Source: Blattamonas nauphoetae (Eukaryota > Preaxostyla > Oxymonadida). Taken from it: a stretch of 64,000 nt of DNA. This document shows, piece by piece, positions 36,748 through 47,800 of this stretch. The position numbers were made by a program, and so were the translations under genes. Each line of letters begins with the position of its first letter. Position 1 is the stretch's first letter. The DNA lies in contig JARBJD010000120.1 in NCBI GenBank assembly GCA_033064195.1, forward strand, positions 124,001-188,000. The letters are read 5' to 3'. The notes beneath the pieces are model-generated. The model made no database searches and was not told the DNA's origin. It saw only the letters and a program-made list of their open reading frames with translations.

Positions 36748-38605
36748 TCAGGTCAAGAGGGAGAGAAATGGGAGATACGATTCTTGGCAATACATCAACA
36801 GGTGTGCATCAGAGTTGAGTGTGGAAGGAGTCTTTTCGTCTCCTTTCGCAAAGAGGACCTCATCCGGAGAGATTCTGGAGGATGACGAGCTTGTGACACT
36901 CCACCACTCTTCTTGTCCTGACTCTTTCCGAATTGTGTGAAGTGGGCGGATGATTGTTCGAAACGGCCCAGTTCCAGTCTTCCCACAATCCACAACGATC
37001 CCAACCAATATATAGTGTATGTTGGGACTGGATGAACGCGGTGGGATTTGTTTGAAAAAGAATCTGCGTAATTTGTTCTCATCGGAGTCTCCTTTTGTTT
37101 GATCCCGTTGATCATTCACTTGGTTCTGTGGATCAGCAATGGTGAGTGATTCTGAGATCTCATATGGTGAGCGGTCATAGACTTGTCCACCGTGCAGATC
37201 CGTCTTCCATCTGTCCAGCTCAATGAAGAGAATCGGAGGAAGTCGAGAGAGTTGCTGAAAGGCATGCTCATTCTGTTTGACGAGTTCATTGAGAGCAGAT
37301 TGGACTGATTTCCGTTCAAGAGAGACAATGACCGAGGGAGAATAATTCTCTGATGTGTTGGGTGTTCTGCCCTGAACGTTGAAGAGAAAGGAGTCACAAT
37401 CAAAGAATCCTGAACTCTGAAAATGGTGAATGAGAAAGAAGACCCAAACTTGGAATGCAGTGTTGACGAGTGACATGATTGTCAGGAAGCAATCCACAAC
37501 ATCGTTCTGTGCACAAGACACAAGCTCTCCAAAATTGGGGAACGACACGAAAGAGTCTAATGTGAGAGGGTTGGGAGAGTCGTGGGCCTCGAGTGTCTTG
37601 AAAAGGAGGGCCAATTGTGCCAGAACCAGCTTGCCAAGTTTTGTGGAAGAGGTTCGTGTTGATTTCAACGCCCAATCCCGATCAGACTCGATGATCAACC
37701 ACCGAAAGACGGGGATGTGGAAGAGGAGGGTGCAAACTGACACAAGTTCAGAGGGGAAACCAAGTGTAATTCCAACTGGATCACGTTGATGGACACTCGG
37801 CCTCTCGCTTCGAAGTGTGTCCTTCTTGATTGGATCTTTCTTTGTCAATGGACTCGATTTGAGCTTACGAGGCTTCTGGACAGTCTCTTCAGGCTGTACG
37901 GCCGGTGCTTTGATGGATTTTGGTTTGGAGGGCTTCTCCCGAACGTGGTTGAAAGGTGAAAAGAGACCAATGACGTCGTCAACCTTCTTTCGGGCGCTTT
38001 CGGAGATGGCGTTCAACTGTTGGCGAAGAGGAGTGGATGACGAACCTGCTTCTTTTGTCTCATCCGCATTCCGTGTGGCCTTCTTCAATGCTTCGTATGC
38101 CTCCTTTGCGTAGTCGTGAGTATCACCATTTTCTCGGAGATTGTTGATTTCGCGAATGAAGGCAGACGTGAAGAGGACAGAGTCATATTGATCCACGCGA
38201 GAGACTGGAAACAATATCAAACGAATACATTTCGTTGTGAATAAAGACACAAGAATGTCTGGTCTCGGAATATTAGAGTCTGATGGCAAGAACTGGCAAT
38301 CTTGAAGAAAAGAAACAAACATGGAGGAATATGTGGACAAGAAGGGATAGGTGTTGGATTGTAAGCTCAGAATCGTTGTTTGTTCGTAATGACTTTAACC
38401 ATTCAGAAATATGTTCAAGAAGACGTTGTTGAGCAACGAGTTCGTGAAGGAGCGGTTGTTGGAGTGGAGGCGAGTTATACTCCGATTTCTGACACTCAAA
38501 AAGGCATAAGACAACATAGGAATAACGGAAGTTTGAAGGCTCAACACATAATCGTGGGATAGCCTGAGAGAGAGCGTTCGAATACATCTCTGAGAAATGG
38601 TTCAT
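36748..38605 (-). CDS. Catalytically dead ubiquitin-specific protease homologue
   Basis: Exons 38605-38321, 38292-37450 and 37416-36748 give 598 aa in phase. The USP fold is recognisable: the Cys box aligns as LGFPSELVSVCTLLFHIP, CAQNDVVDCFLTIM matches the Q-D-A-x-E-F box, LPPILFIELDRW matches the 'LP.iL...LkRf' strand, and HYILVGIVVDCGKTGTGPF..II matches the His box. All three catalytic positions are changed: Cys to Ser, the His of G-H-Y to Pro (GPF), and the Asp/Asn after W-Y to Ser (WWSVTSSS). It should not cleave ubiquitin but could still bind it. The N-terminal 95 residues and a Lys/Pro-rich linker (about 38080-37800) are not assigned. It is close in style to the USP9X/USP34 branch (LFHIP). 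Confidence 0.7.
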
Positions 38606-39005
38606 TAATTTTTGATCAAATTTTCTAAAACGAACAAAACATGATTAAACACAAGACAGCCAACAAACGATGCAAGGAATCTCCGGCAGAGGACAGAAAA
38701 ATCTTCCACGAATGAATGCGAGAGCTTGGACGTTGTACTCTGATTTAAGATATCATTTTGTTGTGTATTAAGAGGAGAAGTAGCTGAAGAGAGATATAAT
38801 GATATAGATATTGAGAAGAGAGGAAGATAGACCTGTCATTGAAATAATCTTTTGGAGATGAGTGAGTGAGTTATATTGTTTTCCAAAAATATGAAATATT
38901 GAAGGGAACAGATAGTATCACTGAGGAATGAACCTTTACAAGGATTTTTCTCTAAAGAAGCTTGATCAAGTTTGATCTCCCCAACTTATTTTTGAACTTC
39001 AACGG
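38606..39005. other. Divergent intergenic region between USP-like and LRRC71-like genes
   Basis: 400 bp, AT-rich; presumably it holds both promoters. No gene or repeat was recognised. The USP-like gene could extend upstream through another short exon here. Confidence 0.35.
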
Positions 39006-41108
39006 ATGGAGTCTGAAATTGCTCCCCCTCAGCTAATTGGTTCATTCACTGATGATGTAAGAGCATCTTGTCAGCTATTGTCTATCCCAATTCATGAAAC
39101 AATCCAATTTTGCTGTGATCACCTCTGTTTATCTGAGGAGGGTAACTTCTCTCTTATTTTGAAATACATCATCTTCATTCCTTTCAGAAAGTGAACTCTT
39201 CTACAAAACGGAGGATGAAGCGAAGATTGCTGCTGAAGCACAAGCAAAGAAAACAGCAAAAACTTCAAAACCTCCAGCAAAGAATGCCCCACCAGAACCA
39301 GAGCCTATTAAGAAGGCTCCACCAGTTCAGTGTATCCTCATCAAGGTTATTATCTGCTTTTTTCATTCATCTTCTCTTCCAGAACGAACAAATTGACGAC
39401 AAAACATCAAAAGTCCTCGAATGGTGCCTTCCTGCAACTCAACACCCAAACGCTGTTCTGTTTGGTTTCTTTTTGATCTTATTTCACCAGCCTGTCGTTA
39501 TGTGAGTTTACACCAACTGGTTGGAGCTCTATGATGAAAGGAATCTTTGGATGTCGATCCCTGTCGACCGTTTCTCTCTCAGGCTTAACATGGCTGAACA
39601 GCAGTCAAATTGATGAGTTTCTTAAGGGAATCACTCAAACACATATCAATCATCTCACACTTCGAAACTTGAACCTTCCTGAAAAAACTCTCACCATCGA
39701 ACAAGAAGGAAGCGATGAACAAACAATCATTCATCCTTTGATCTCTTTTCTCCAATCACTCTATCCGCAACAACCTCCTACACACCCATATCTCTTTCCA
39801 TCAGACAATCAAACACCACAAATTCCAGCTCAACCACCACCTCTATCCACCACACTTCTTTCCCTTAATCTAGCGTCAAACAAACTCTCTGGAAGTGAAC
39901 TATTTCATCAACTTCTTCGTACCCTCCCATCCGTCACTACCCTTCAACATCTTTCGCTTGACAATAACGGTTTAACTCATCAGGAAATTGTGAAACTAGC
40001 AAATGCTCTCTCATATGAACTGTTATCGATCGAAGAAACCAAACAGATTTTGGATCGAGAACACCATCTCAAAGAAGAAGAGGAAGAAAGACTTCGAAAA
40101 GAAGCCGAAGAGAACGCAGGTAAAAAGGGAAAGAAAGATGCTCCAAAACCAGCAGCAAAGCCTGGAGACAAAGATGCGAAAGGTGCAAAAGGAAAGGATA
40201 AGGGAAAGGAAGCTGTTATTGAAGAAAAACCGCCAACACTTTGGGAACATCCAACGCCAGTAGAATGGCCTGAAGACTCGCCAGAAAAAGCAAGATTCGA
40301 GACGAGACAACAATTGTTATCGTCAGAACAACTGTTTATTCTTCCAGACGGACGGACAGTCATCAGAGATGTGCCGTCAGACTCGCTCTCCGCTTTTGTC
40401 AGTTGCCCCGTCGAAACCGAGCGTAAATGGAACTGCCAAATCGAAAGAAAGGTATTTGAAGAAGAGCAGGCTCGTATAGAACGAGAGAAATTGGAGAAGG
40501 AAGAAGAAGAGGAACGCCTTTTCAAGAAGCCTTATGTAGCCAATCCAAAAGTTGTTGTCGAACCAGAACCTGTCGTGGCACAACCAGCTGCAAAAGGGAA
40601 AGTTGTTCAGCCAACCCCTCAAGTCGAAGAAAAGAAGGAGGTGGTTGAGGAGAAGAAAGTGGAATATGATCATCCTTGCGAACACCATTTTGTTGTGATT
40701 GGGAATCATTCCATCGAATCCCTCTCTCTCGCTGGGAACGAAATCGGACTCTACGCGTCGTCTTGTTTCGAGAAAACGTTCGAAGTGAATGACAAACTCT
40801 TCAGGCTGTCGTTTGGAGATGTGCAACCAATCGATCAAGATGCCTTCCTCAGCGAGGAATACGATGCTGATCAAACCAAAGAACAATATCTCAACCGAGT
40901 TGAAAAGTTAGCCGAAAAGAAAAGGAAGTTTTGGGAGAGGGATGTTGAGAATGTGGAAGCGTCACTTCTGAAGGAGTGTGAAAGTGAACTGTCTCGCACT
41001 GTCCCGTTCTTGGAACGCCTTGAGGCAACACAACGAGTTCAAGTGGCACTGTCCAAGCGGTTTGTTCCACTGTCACAGACCTCTGAACCAGAACAAGTGG
41101 ATTGTTGA
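39006..41108 (+). CDS. Leucine-rich repeat protein, LRRC71-like
   Basis: Exons 39006-39141, 39188-39345, 39383-39459 and 39491-41108 sum to 662 aa in phase. Leucine-rich repeats are visible: LSTVSLSGLTWLNSSQ, INHLTLRNLNLPEKTL, LLSLNLASNKLSGSEL, LQHLSLDNNGLTHQEI, and after an insert IESLSLAGNEIGLYAS. A long Lys/Glu/Ala-rich insert (KKGKKDAPKPAAKPGDKDAK) splits the repeats. Vertebrate LRRC71 has the same plan: repeats, an F.LTH.E turn, a basic charged insert, then a final repeat. LRRC71 is associated with motile cilia. The assignment rests on architecture and a few motifs, so it is moderate. The position between ULK4 and the dynein heavy chain is consistent with a ciliary role. Confidence 0.7.
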
Positions 41109-41346
41109 TTATTGTGCTTTTGCTTCATTTCATGACTCTTCCTTTCTCAGAGGACCAAGAAAAACTCAGAACTCAGTTACCCCTTTTCTGGGTCACAGCT
41201 TGGTCTCTCCCACTTCGCCATTCATTTTGAGCAGCAGAAGGGTCGCTCTAAAAAGTGTGAAAATGTCAATGGAGGGGATATTGAAGTGGAATAAATGACA
41301 TTTAATGAAGTTGTAAGGATTTTTTTAGGTTTGCAGTTACCGAGTT
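41109..41346. other. Intergenic region holding an empty transposon site
   Basis: Gap between the 3' ends of the LRRC71-like gene and the dynein gene. Bases 41281-41346 recur in a second copy near 57.66 kb and 59.08-59.13 kb, where a 1.4-kb element splits them. Here the target TA (41303-41304) is unoccupied. Confidence 0.7.
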
Positions 41347-44300
41347 TCAGGCCTTATTGAGGGACAGAGCTACACCTTGCAGAACCCAATGCGATGGATG
41401 CATGCTGGTTTCCAGGTTGGCTGAGAAAACGTATCCGACTCCCATCTTGTTGCACCGTTCCTGTGTCACATATACCGGGCAAGTGAATGTATTCTGAAGA
41501 CGCAGAGCAGCCGCCTCGATCGGAAGAATATGCACAATCGGAAGTTCAGACAGCAGCTTCTTCGCTTCTTGCGGAACAAGCTCCATGTTCTCGTGATCCC
41601 ACGAGGCCCCTTCCAGATACAGCCCTCGCACGTAGCATCCATTCGACGGCTTCCCAGGCACTTCCAGCGGCGATGTCCATTCCATCACTCGCGTGTAGAA
41701 CGTCGATCGGTCCAGCGGCCATTTGTTCTTTCGGCACGCTTCTTGCACGATCGCATTGATGAACGCTTCAGGAAGATGGAGGCCAGACAGCCACATCACG
41801 TGCGGTTCGCCATCGTTGATCCAATCGTTGTATTGCTTGCTGCGCTCTTTGAAGTGATCCATCCACGCGGACAGCGATTTCTGGGTGGCAGGTGCGAGAA
41901 TTCTCCAAGCATGTGGAAGGAAACCAGACGAGAGCGATGACGACAGGTCGTCCAGTTCTGCACTCATTCCGATTTCTCCAGACAACGCTCGACGCAGTTC
42001 TTTCAGCGAAGAGCGGATCTTTTCGCACAGACGGTTCCAATGCTCCAGCTCCTGCAGAAGCACAACTTGACTTGGTGTTGGCACACCAAATCCATTTCGA
42101 ATCACATTCACTTCATATGGCTTGGGAGGAACGATTTTGTTGATGTCATCTGCTGTCTGCAGAAGGCGTTCTTCTGCCGTCATCCCAACGCTCTTCCCTG
42201 CACTTCCACGTGGCTGCAGTTGGATCAGGTTCCCCCACAATGAACGCGCTGTGTTCGTGTTGAAGCTGATTTCTGCGTTTTGATGCAGCCCGAACACTTC
42301 AGGGGGCGATGCAATCGGGATGCAGTCCTCGATGTACTGCACCACCTTCGAAGGGTCGTCCGAGGTGGCGTCAGCAGGGATGCAGTAGTCCACTTTCGCG
42401 TCTTTGTAGAAGTGGAACGGTTGGAACGTGTCGAACAGGAAGTCGCCCATGTACTCGTCTTGGTACGTCATCAGCACACGCCGATCCCAATCGTCTGTCA
42501 CTCGACCACCATACATCACCTCCCCAATCAGGTAGCGGAGAGACGGCCATGGCACAGGCGCTGTGGTGAACGTCATGATCGGGTCGGGTGCTGCTTCGTT
42601 TGGTTCTGCAACGGAGCCTTCTTTCGCATCCTTCACACTGTCCTGCTTGATTGAGGATTTCACGTCGATCTCTTCGTTGAGGATGGAAAGAGTGGTACTG
42701 TCTGTATCGCTCACATCATCCTCTGAATCATCTCCAAAGAAATCTGGGTTGATTTCAGCGGCTCCTCCAAGAATAACATTTTCAGGTTCGTCTTCAGACT
42801 CGTTGCCTTCCAGACTTGCCTCGGCGGCAACATTTGGCTTTGTCGATGGTATCTCAGAGGCTTCGCTCGCTTTGTTCAGATATGTCGCGGTCAGATCAAC
42901 ACTCACACGGAAGTCAGATTCGTTGAAATCGTACGGTGTGTTCCAGCCCAGCTTCCCATACTTCTGGCGCTCCTGAATGACTGCGTGGAAGAACGTCAGC
43001 ACGTACACAAGCGGCCGGAAGGCTGGATGAGAGGATCGTGTAAGTTCGTCGTGAGAGAGACGACCATATGTTGTCAGCATGTTCATTTTCAGTGAGTTTG
43101 GTGGTTCAGTCACGACTTTCAGGGATCGTTGCAGGATGCCCATTGGGAAGGCGTCGGTTGGCTCTGACGTCAAGAACAGTCGGAATTCTTGATCAAGAGA
43201 ATCCGTCTTTTCTGAAATTGTTTCCAGCTTCTTTTCCAGCTTCTTCAGCCATTTCGGAAGCAGATGGCAGTTCTGGAGCAGAACCCATTGTCCTCGGCTC
43301 ACAGCTTGGTCGATCGCTTGCTCTGCCAGTGGCTCCATGTTCTGGCCGAGAGAGATGTTTCGCAAACGGAGAGGTTGAGGGAATCCTTTTCGTTCACCAA
43401 GAGCAATCACGTCAGTCGCCGGATCTGCTCCAGGAGAGATGATGAACACCACAGGCGACAGCGCGGTGCTCCTGTTGTAGATGTCGTCGTACAGAAGGAT
43501 CGGATACTTTTTGTATTTGTCTCCAAGAATCTGCGCAACGAACCGAGTCACACCAGCTGCAATACGATCTGTCCGGAAGATTCGGAGAACAGCCAGCCGC
43601 TCCAGTTCGCTCAGGATTGCTGGGCTGGCGTCGATGTCAAGGGCACCTGGATCGCCCATTGTCTTGTTCGCTGTCGAAGCATTGTCCATATCGTTCATCA
43701 CAATTTCATCGTCATCCTCATTCTCTTCACCTGATCCTTTCTTCTCCACTGGCTTCTCTTCTGCTGGCGCTTCTTCTTCTTTCTCGGGTGTTTCTTCTTC
43801 CTTCTTCGTCTCAACCACTGCTGCTCCTGAATGCGTAGGCTTGAAAGGCGGTGGCACCTCTTCGGGTTCTTCCATGTTCACCCATTCTTCCCACGCTTGT
43901 GCATTTGCTCGAAGTTCGTCCAAAAACGACCCGAATCTGATCGGAGACAATTTCGACAGTTCAATCGCATCCTCCCACCCTTGGTCAGTCAAGAACGCTT
44001 GAGTTCCTTCCGGTTTGGGGAGTGTCGTCTTGTCCAGAGCGATCGAACCCTTCAGGAAGTATTGCAGCAGACCCTGGTCGATAAGATTCTGGCTTTGCAT
44101 GATCTTCACTGTCATTTGGAACGTGAACATCAACCGCAGTTTCCCGAACAGACCAAGACAGACGTAGTTGAACACATTGTCTGTCACAACGTCAATGATG
44201 TTCTTCAATCTCTTGAACAGGTCCTCGCTTCGAGCTGCTTGCTTGATACTCTGGATGAAGATCTCTCGGAACGAATCAAGCGAATATTCACACATCGTCG

Positions 44301-44823
44301 ACACTGCCGACAGCGACGTCATCACGAAGAACAAAATGCTTCCACGCTTCGCGGCTGGTCTGTATCTTGAACGCGCTTCATCAATCTGCTTCTCGTTCTC
44401 CTTCGCACGGTCCAGCTTGTCGGTAACTTCGATGTGCAGCGCTTTCGTCTTTTCCAACAGCGAGATCAATTCTTCGTTGTCCAGAAGGTTCCCCTTCACA
44501 CTCGTGAATTCTCTCAGCAGAGTGTCTTCCGTTTCCTTCAGCTGCGACTTCAACTGACTCATCGTCTGGATCAGCTCCTCGTGCCCTCGTTCCAGATCCT
44601 CTCGCTCAATCCCGACAACGGCATTCAGAAGTTGCTCTTCCAGTCCCTGTTCCGTCACATTGAAGTTCACAATCACCGTCTTCCCTGAGATTTCTGGCGT
44701 GTAGTGCGGATTCGGGATTTTGCTCGTCATGTACAGCTTGAAGTCAGGATTCCAATCCACTTCTTGGTCTCCCAGCATCACATATCGTCGATTGCTCCCT
44801 TGCGCTCCCTTCAGGATGTTCTT
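41347..44823 (-). CDS. DNAH10: Axonemal dynein heavy chain, DNAH10 type: C-terminal fragment (AAA5-AAA6 to C-terminus)
   Basis: An uninterrupted frame of 1158 codons encodes the end of an inner-arm I1/f (1-beta) dynein heavy chain. It opens with [41 protein letters not shown] (AAA5/6) and [13 protein letters not shown]. Later come [91 protein letters not shown] and [14 protein letters not shown] at the end. The LQNTF.CPVY and HWVLQGV segments match DNAH10 better than DNAH5/8/9. Two acidic, low-complexity insertions (about 43680-43870 and 42620-42850) are unusual. The fragment begins exactly at the edge of the 5.44-kb insertion; the rest of AAA5 and the stalk lie on its far side (50264-51526). 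Confidence 0.9.
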   Translation of the reverse strand, partial: KNILKGAQGSNRRYVMLGDQEVDWNPDFKLYMTSKIPNPHYTPEISGKTVIVNFNVTEQGLEEQLLNAVVGIEREDLERGHEELIQTMSQLKSQLKETEDTLLREFTSVKGNLLDNEELISLLEKTKALHIEVTDKLDRAKENEKQIDEARSRYRPAAKRGSILFFVMTSLSAVSTMCEYSLDSFREIFIQSIKQAARSEDLFKRLKNIIDVVTDNVFNYVCLGLFGKLRLMFTFQMTVKIMQSQNLIDQGLLQYFLKGSIALDKTTLPKPEGTQAFLTDQGWEDAIELSKLSPIRFGSFLDELRANAQAWEEWVNMEEPEEVPPPFKPTHSGAAVVETKKEEETPEKEEEAPAEEKPVEKKGSGEENEDDDEIVMNDMDNASTANKTMGDPGALDIDASPAILSELERLAVLRIFRTDRIAAGVTRFVAQILGDKYKKYPILLYDDIYNRSTALSPVVFIISPGADPATDVIALGERKGFPQPLRLRNISLGQNMEPLAEQAIDQAVSRGQWVLLQNCHLLPKWLKKLEKKLETISEKTDSLDQEFRLFLTSEPTDAFPMGILQRSLKVVTEPPNSLKMNMLTTYGRLSHDELTRSSHPAFRPLVYVLTFFHAVIQERQKYGKLGWNTPYDFNESDFRVSVDLTATYLNKASEASEIPSTKPNVAAEASLEGNESEDEPENVILGGAAEINPDFFGDDSEDDVSDTDSTTLSILNEEIDVKSSIKQDSVKDAKEGSVAEPNEAAPDPIMTFTTAPVPWPSLRYLIGEVMYGGRVTDDWDRRVLMTYQDEYMGDFLFDTFQPFHFYKDAKVDYCIPADATSDDPSKVVQYIEDCIPIASPPEVFGLHQNAEISFNTNTARSLWGNLIQLQPRGSAGKSVGMTAEERLLQTADDINKIVPPKPYEVNVIRNGFGVPTPSQVVLLQELEHWNRLCEKIRSSLKELRRALSGEIGMSAELDDLSSSLSSGFLPHAWRILAPATQKSLSAWMDHFKERSKQYNDWINDGEPHVMWLSGLHLPEAFINAIVQEACRKNKWPLDRSTFYTRVMEWTSPLEVPGKPSNGCYVRGLYLEGASWDHENMELVPQEAKKLLSELPIVHILPIEAAALRLQNTFTCPVYVTQERCNKMGVGYVFSANLETSMHPSHWVLQGVALSLNKA

Positions 44824-47800
44824 TTACAACAAACCGGGCCCATCAACATACGAGAGAGTGCCGTGAATAAATAAGGGGCTGGCCTCGATCAACAAAGATT
44901 AAACAGAAATAAGTTTTATCTGTTAGTAAAATCCCATCAAAGGAACGTAACGTACACAATGATGGTTCTGCCCCGAAGGGCTGTTGATGGGAAAAAAAGG
45001 TATTGCCATTTGTCCCAATAATTTTGAAAAGAGCCAAAACACTATGGATGGTTTCACTTTTTTTATTCTTCTCCAAATTCTTAAAATCACTCAAATATGA
45101 TGGAAAAGGGGTTTGTTTCGAAATTGAGCTTCGATCGTGACGAGAAACGACACTTTTTTGAAACGCCAATTTGACACATTTATTGTTTCAAAAACAGATG
45201 AGAGAAGATCATGAGGTGAAACAATGTGAAAAACGAAGGTTCTACAATGGAGAGTACGGATAAGATGTATTGTTAAGAAATAGAGGCAAAATACTCATCA
45301 GTCTCTAAAATGCTCTATTGCACTTGAATTATCAGTTGAAATTAGATTTCTGCATGAACCCAGGAGTACAATTATTTTTTCTTGAATTGGACACATACTT
45401 GCACCCATCTGGCAAGATCATCATCGATCGTGTCCTGAACACTCCTTTCCTTTGTCTATCTGAAATTATGAGAGATAATTGAGAACAAACAGGTTTTATA
45501 TGTCTGTTTGACACTGGTGAAGAGACATTGGGACATCATTATCTTAATCTCCAAGAGAAACCGTCATGGAAAAAGAGAATCCGCTTTCAGGTGCTACGAG
45601 TTTCAAAGAAAGTGAAAAGGGCACACCCGATCTTCACACATGTGACTTGATGTATATCGATCTGAGTGGAACGCAGTTTATCAAAGGTGGAGGAGTGAGG
45701 TCACAATGAAGTTGGGAGAGTCAGTGCTTGAAAAGAGGATGGGAAGAAACGAAGTTTTGAGAGAATATATCCGTGGAGATTGAGGACTTTAATCAGTTCC
45801 TGGAACAAGAATGAACAGAATTTGATAGAAAGACCAGTGAAACGGATGGATTCTTTCAAAATTATTGGGACATTTGGCTTTTACCCAGAAATCCCTAACA
45901 GGGAACAAAAACTGGGAGAACAGGGTCGAAAACGACCCGTCAAGTGAAACAAAGGATCACTTGACAGTGAGCCAACCACAGGTGTGTATCAGGACTACTC
46001 GTTGATGGGCCCGGTTTGTTGTAAAAGGATGTCGCAAGCTCCATCCACAACCAAACCGGGCCATCAACATACGAGTGTTGAAAGGATCTATTAAATGAAC
46101 AAGATAGAGAAAAACAATGAGAAGAAAGAAGATGTCCCTGGGAACCAGTGTTTAAGTTCTGGTTCTTTCTTCTGTTTGTTGAGGCCGTGAGTATCCTTTG
46201 AAAGGCTGATACCACCTGTTCAAGAAAGAATGATCGAGAATGTCAATGAGAGATCAGGGAAGCTGAGTTCTTCCTCTGAATGTGATGGGAAACAACTTCA
46301 AGATCTTGAAGGAGATGTCTGTTTCCATCACACTGTCATGCGACCCAGCTCCCCATTGATGACACCATTGGATTCCACTCTATATCAGATGTCCTCTTCT
46401 CGCTTTCCTAATCGAGAAGGGAGAAGTCAGGATGAGATCTCCTCTGTCCATCACCCGACGACCCACGAATGACAATTCCTTCTTCTTCCGTCCTGATCTA
46501 ATTGTGATCCATCCTTCTAACACTCCTTCCTTCATCTGAATTTCCATCAAATGGATCGAATCAACAATCATCGCCTCTCAGATCGATGTGTGGGTCGTAT
46601 GAACTCCTATTCCCACTCACACTCCCCTCCGACTCCCTCCAAAAAAAACATACCCTGTTTTCCTCCCTCCAGTTGTGAAGGCGTGGGAACAAACTGACAA
46701 TAACAGCTTGTTCTGTTGTCCTCATTCAACGTCCCCCAACTCGCACACTTATCCTTTCCGTTCTTCACCCTCATCAATCGCCGATCCCCTTCTTCCAGAA
46801 ATGTGTCATTCCTGTCCCACTCCTTGCTCGCTCCAAGATGTCGATAGCTGCTCACAATCCGCCCGGTGATCAATCCCTCCTGTTGAGACTCCCCGTTCAC
46901 TTCCGTCTATTCCTCTGTCAAGAGTCCGAGAGACAAATTGCACAGAATGGTGTCTTTCTCTTTTCATCAGTTGTGTTCGGACAATGTGCTTGAATGATTC
47001 CTTCTTTCTATCAGCGATTTGACATGTCCTCCTCACAGTCGAACCTGTTGCAGTCACTGAAAAAGTTTGCTGGTATGATGGTGTCACCGTTTCTTTTTCG
47101 TTTGATGGCATCTTCATTACCCTGGAGTTCCCCCCCTTTAATCTGGTGATTCGTTGTCTGAACAGCGACTACTTCATCAAGGGGTTCATTTTTCCAAAAG
47201 ACACATCCTCTCCGATATGGGCGTGTCAGTTGTATCCGCGTGACTCGTTATCAGAATGGAACATTCAGTGTGGGCATCATTCAGATCAACGATTATCTTT
47301 TCAATCAATTCTACATCGCTGCCATGTTCCTCTTAGTCAAAGATTTCCGTTCTCTCCATTGGAACAATATTTCCCATCAAGTTCCGATTCTCTTCACGCT
47401 CTTGAACGATGAGGTCCAGCTGGATTCTTCTCTGATTGTCTCCAGCAATCACTAGCGCAGTTGGGAGGTGAAGATGGATTTCAGTTGGCTGGAGGAAATC
47501 ATCCATCTGACACTCGATGGACCCCAGTATCTTGAGTCAATCCCGTTATCTGCACTCTACACTCCATTCCCTTGCTAGATAGTTAGTCGATGCGAAGAGT
47601 GGAGACAAGTCACTATTGTGGTGGAGAGATAAATTTGATTCGCGAGAGACGATGATCATTCTGTGCCCTGCTTTCTTCCCACCTCAATCGTCCTGTACAT
47701 TGTGATGGATGAGATGATTGTGAACGTTACGCGCAGAGAGGTTCACAGGAGTTCGATTCAAGAGGACCGACCTATCGCTCCCAATCTCCAAATTGAAGAG

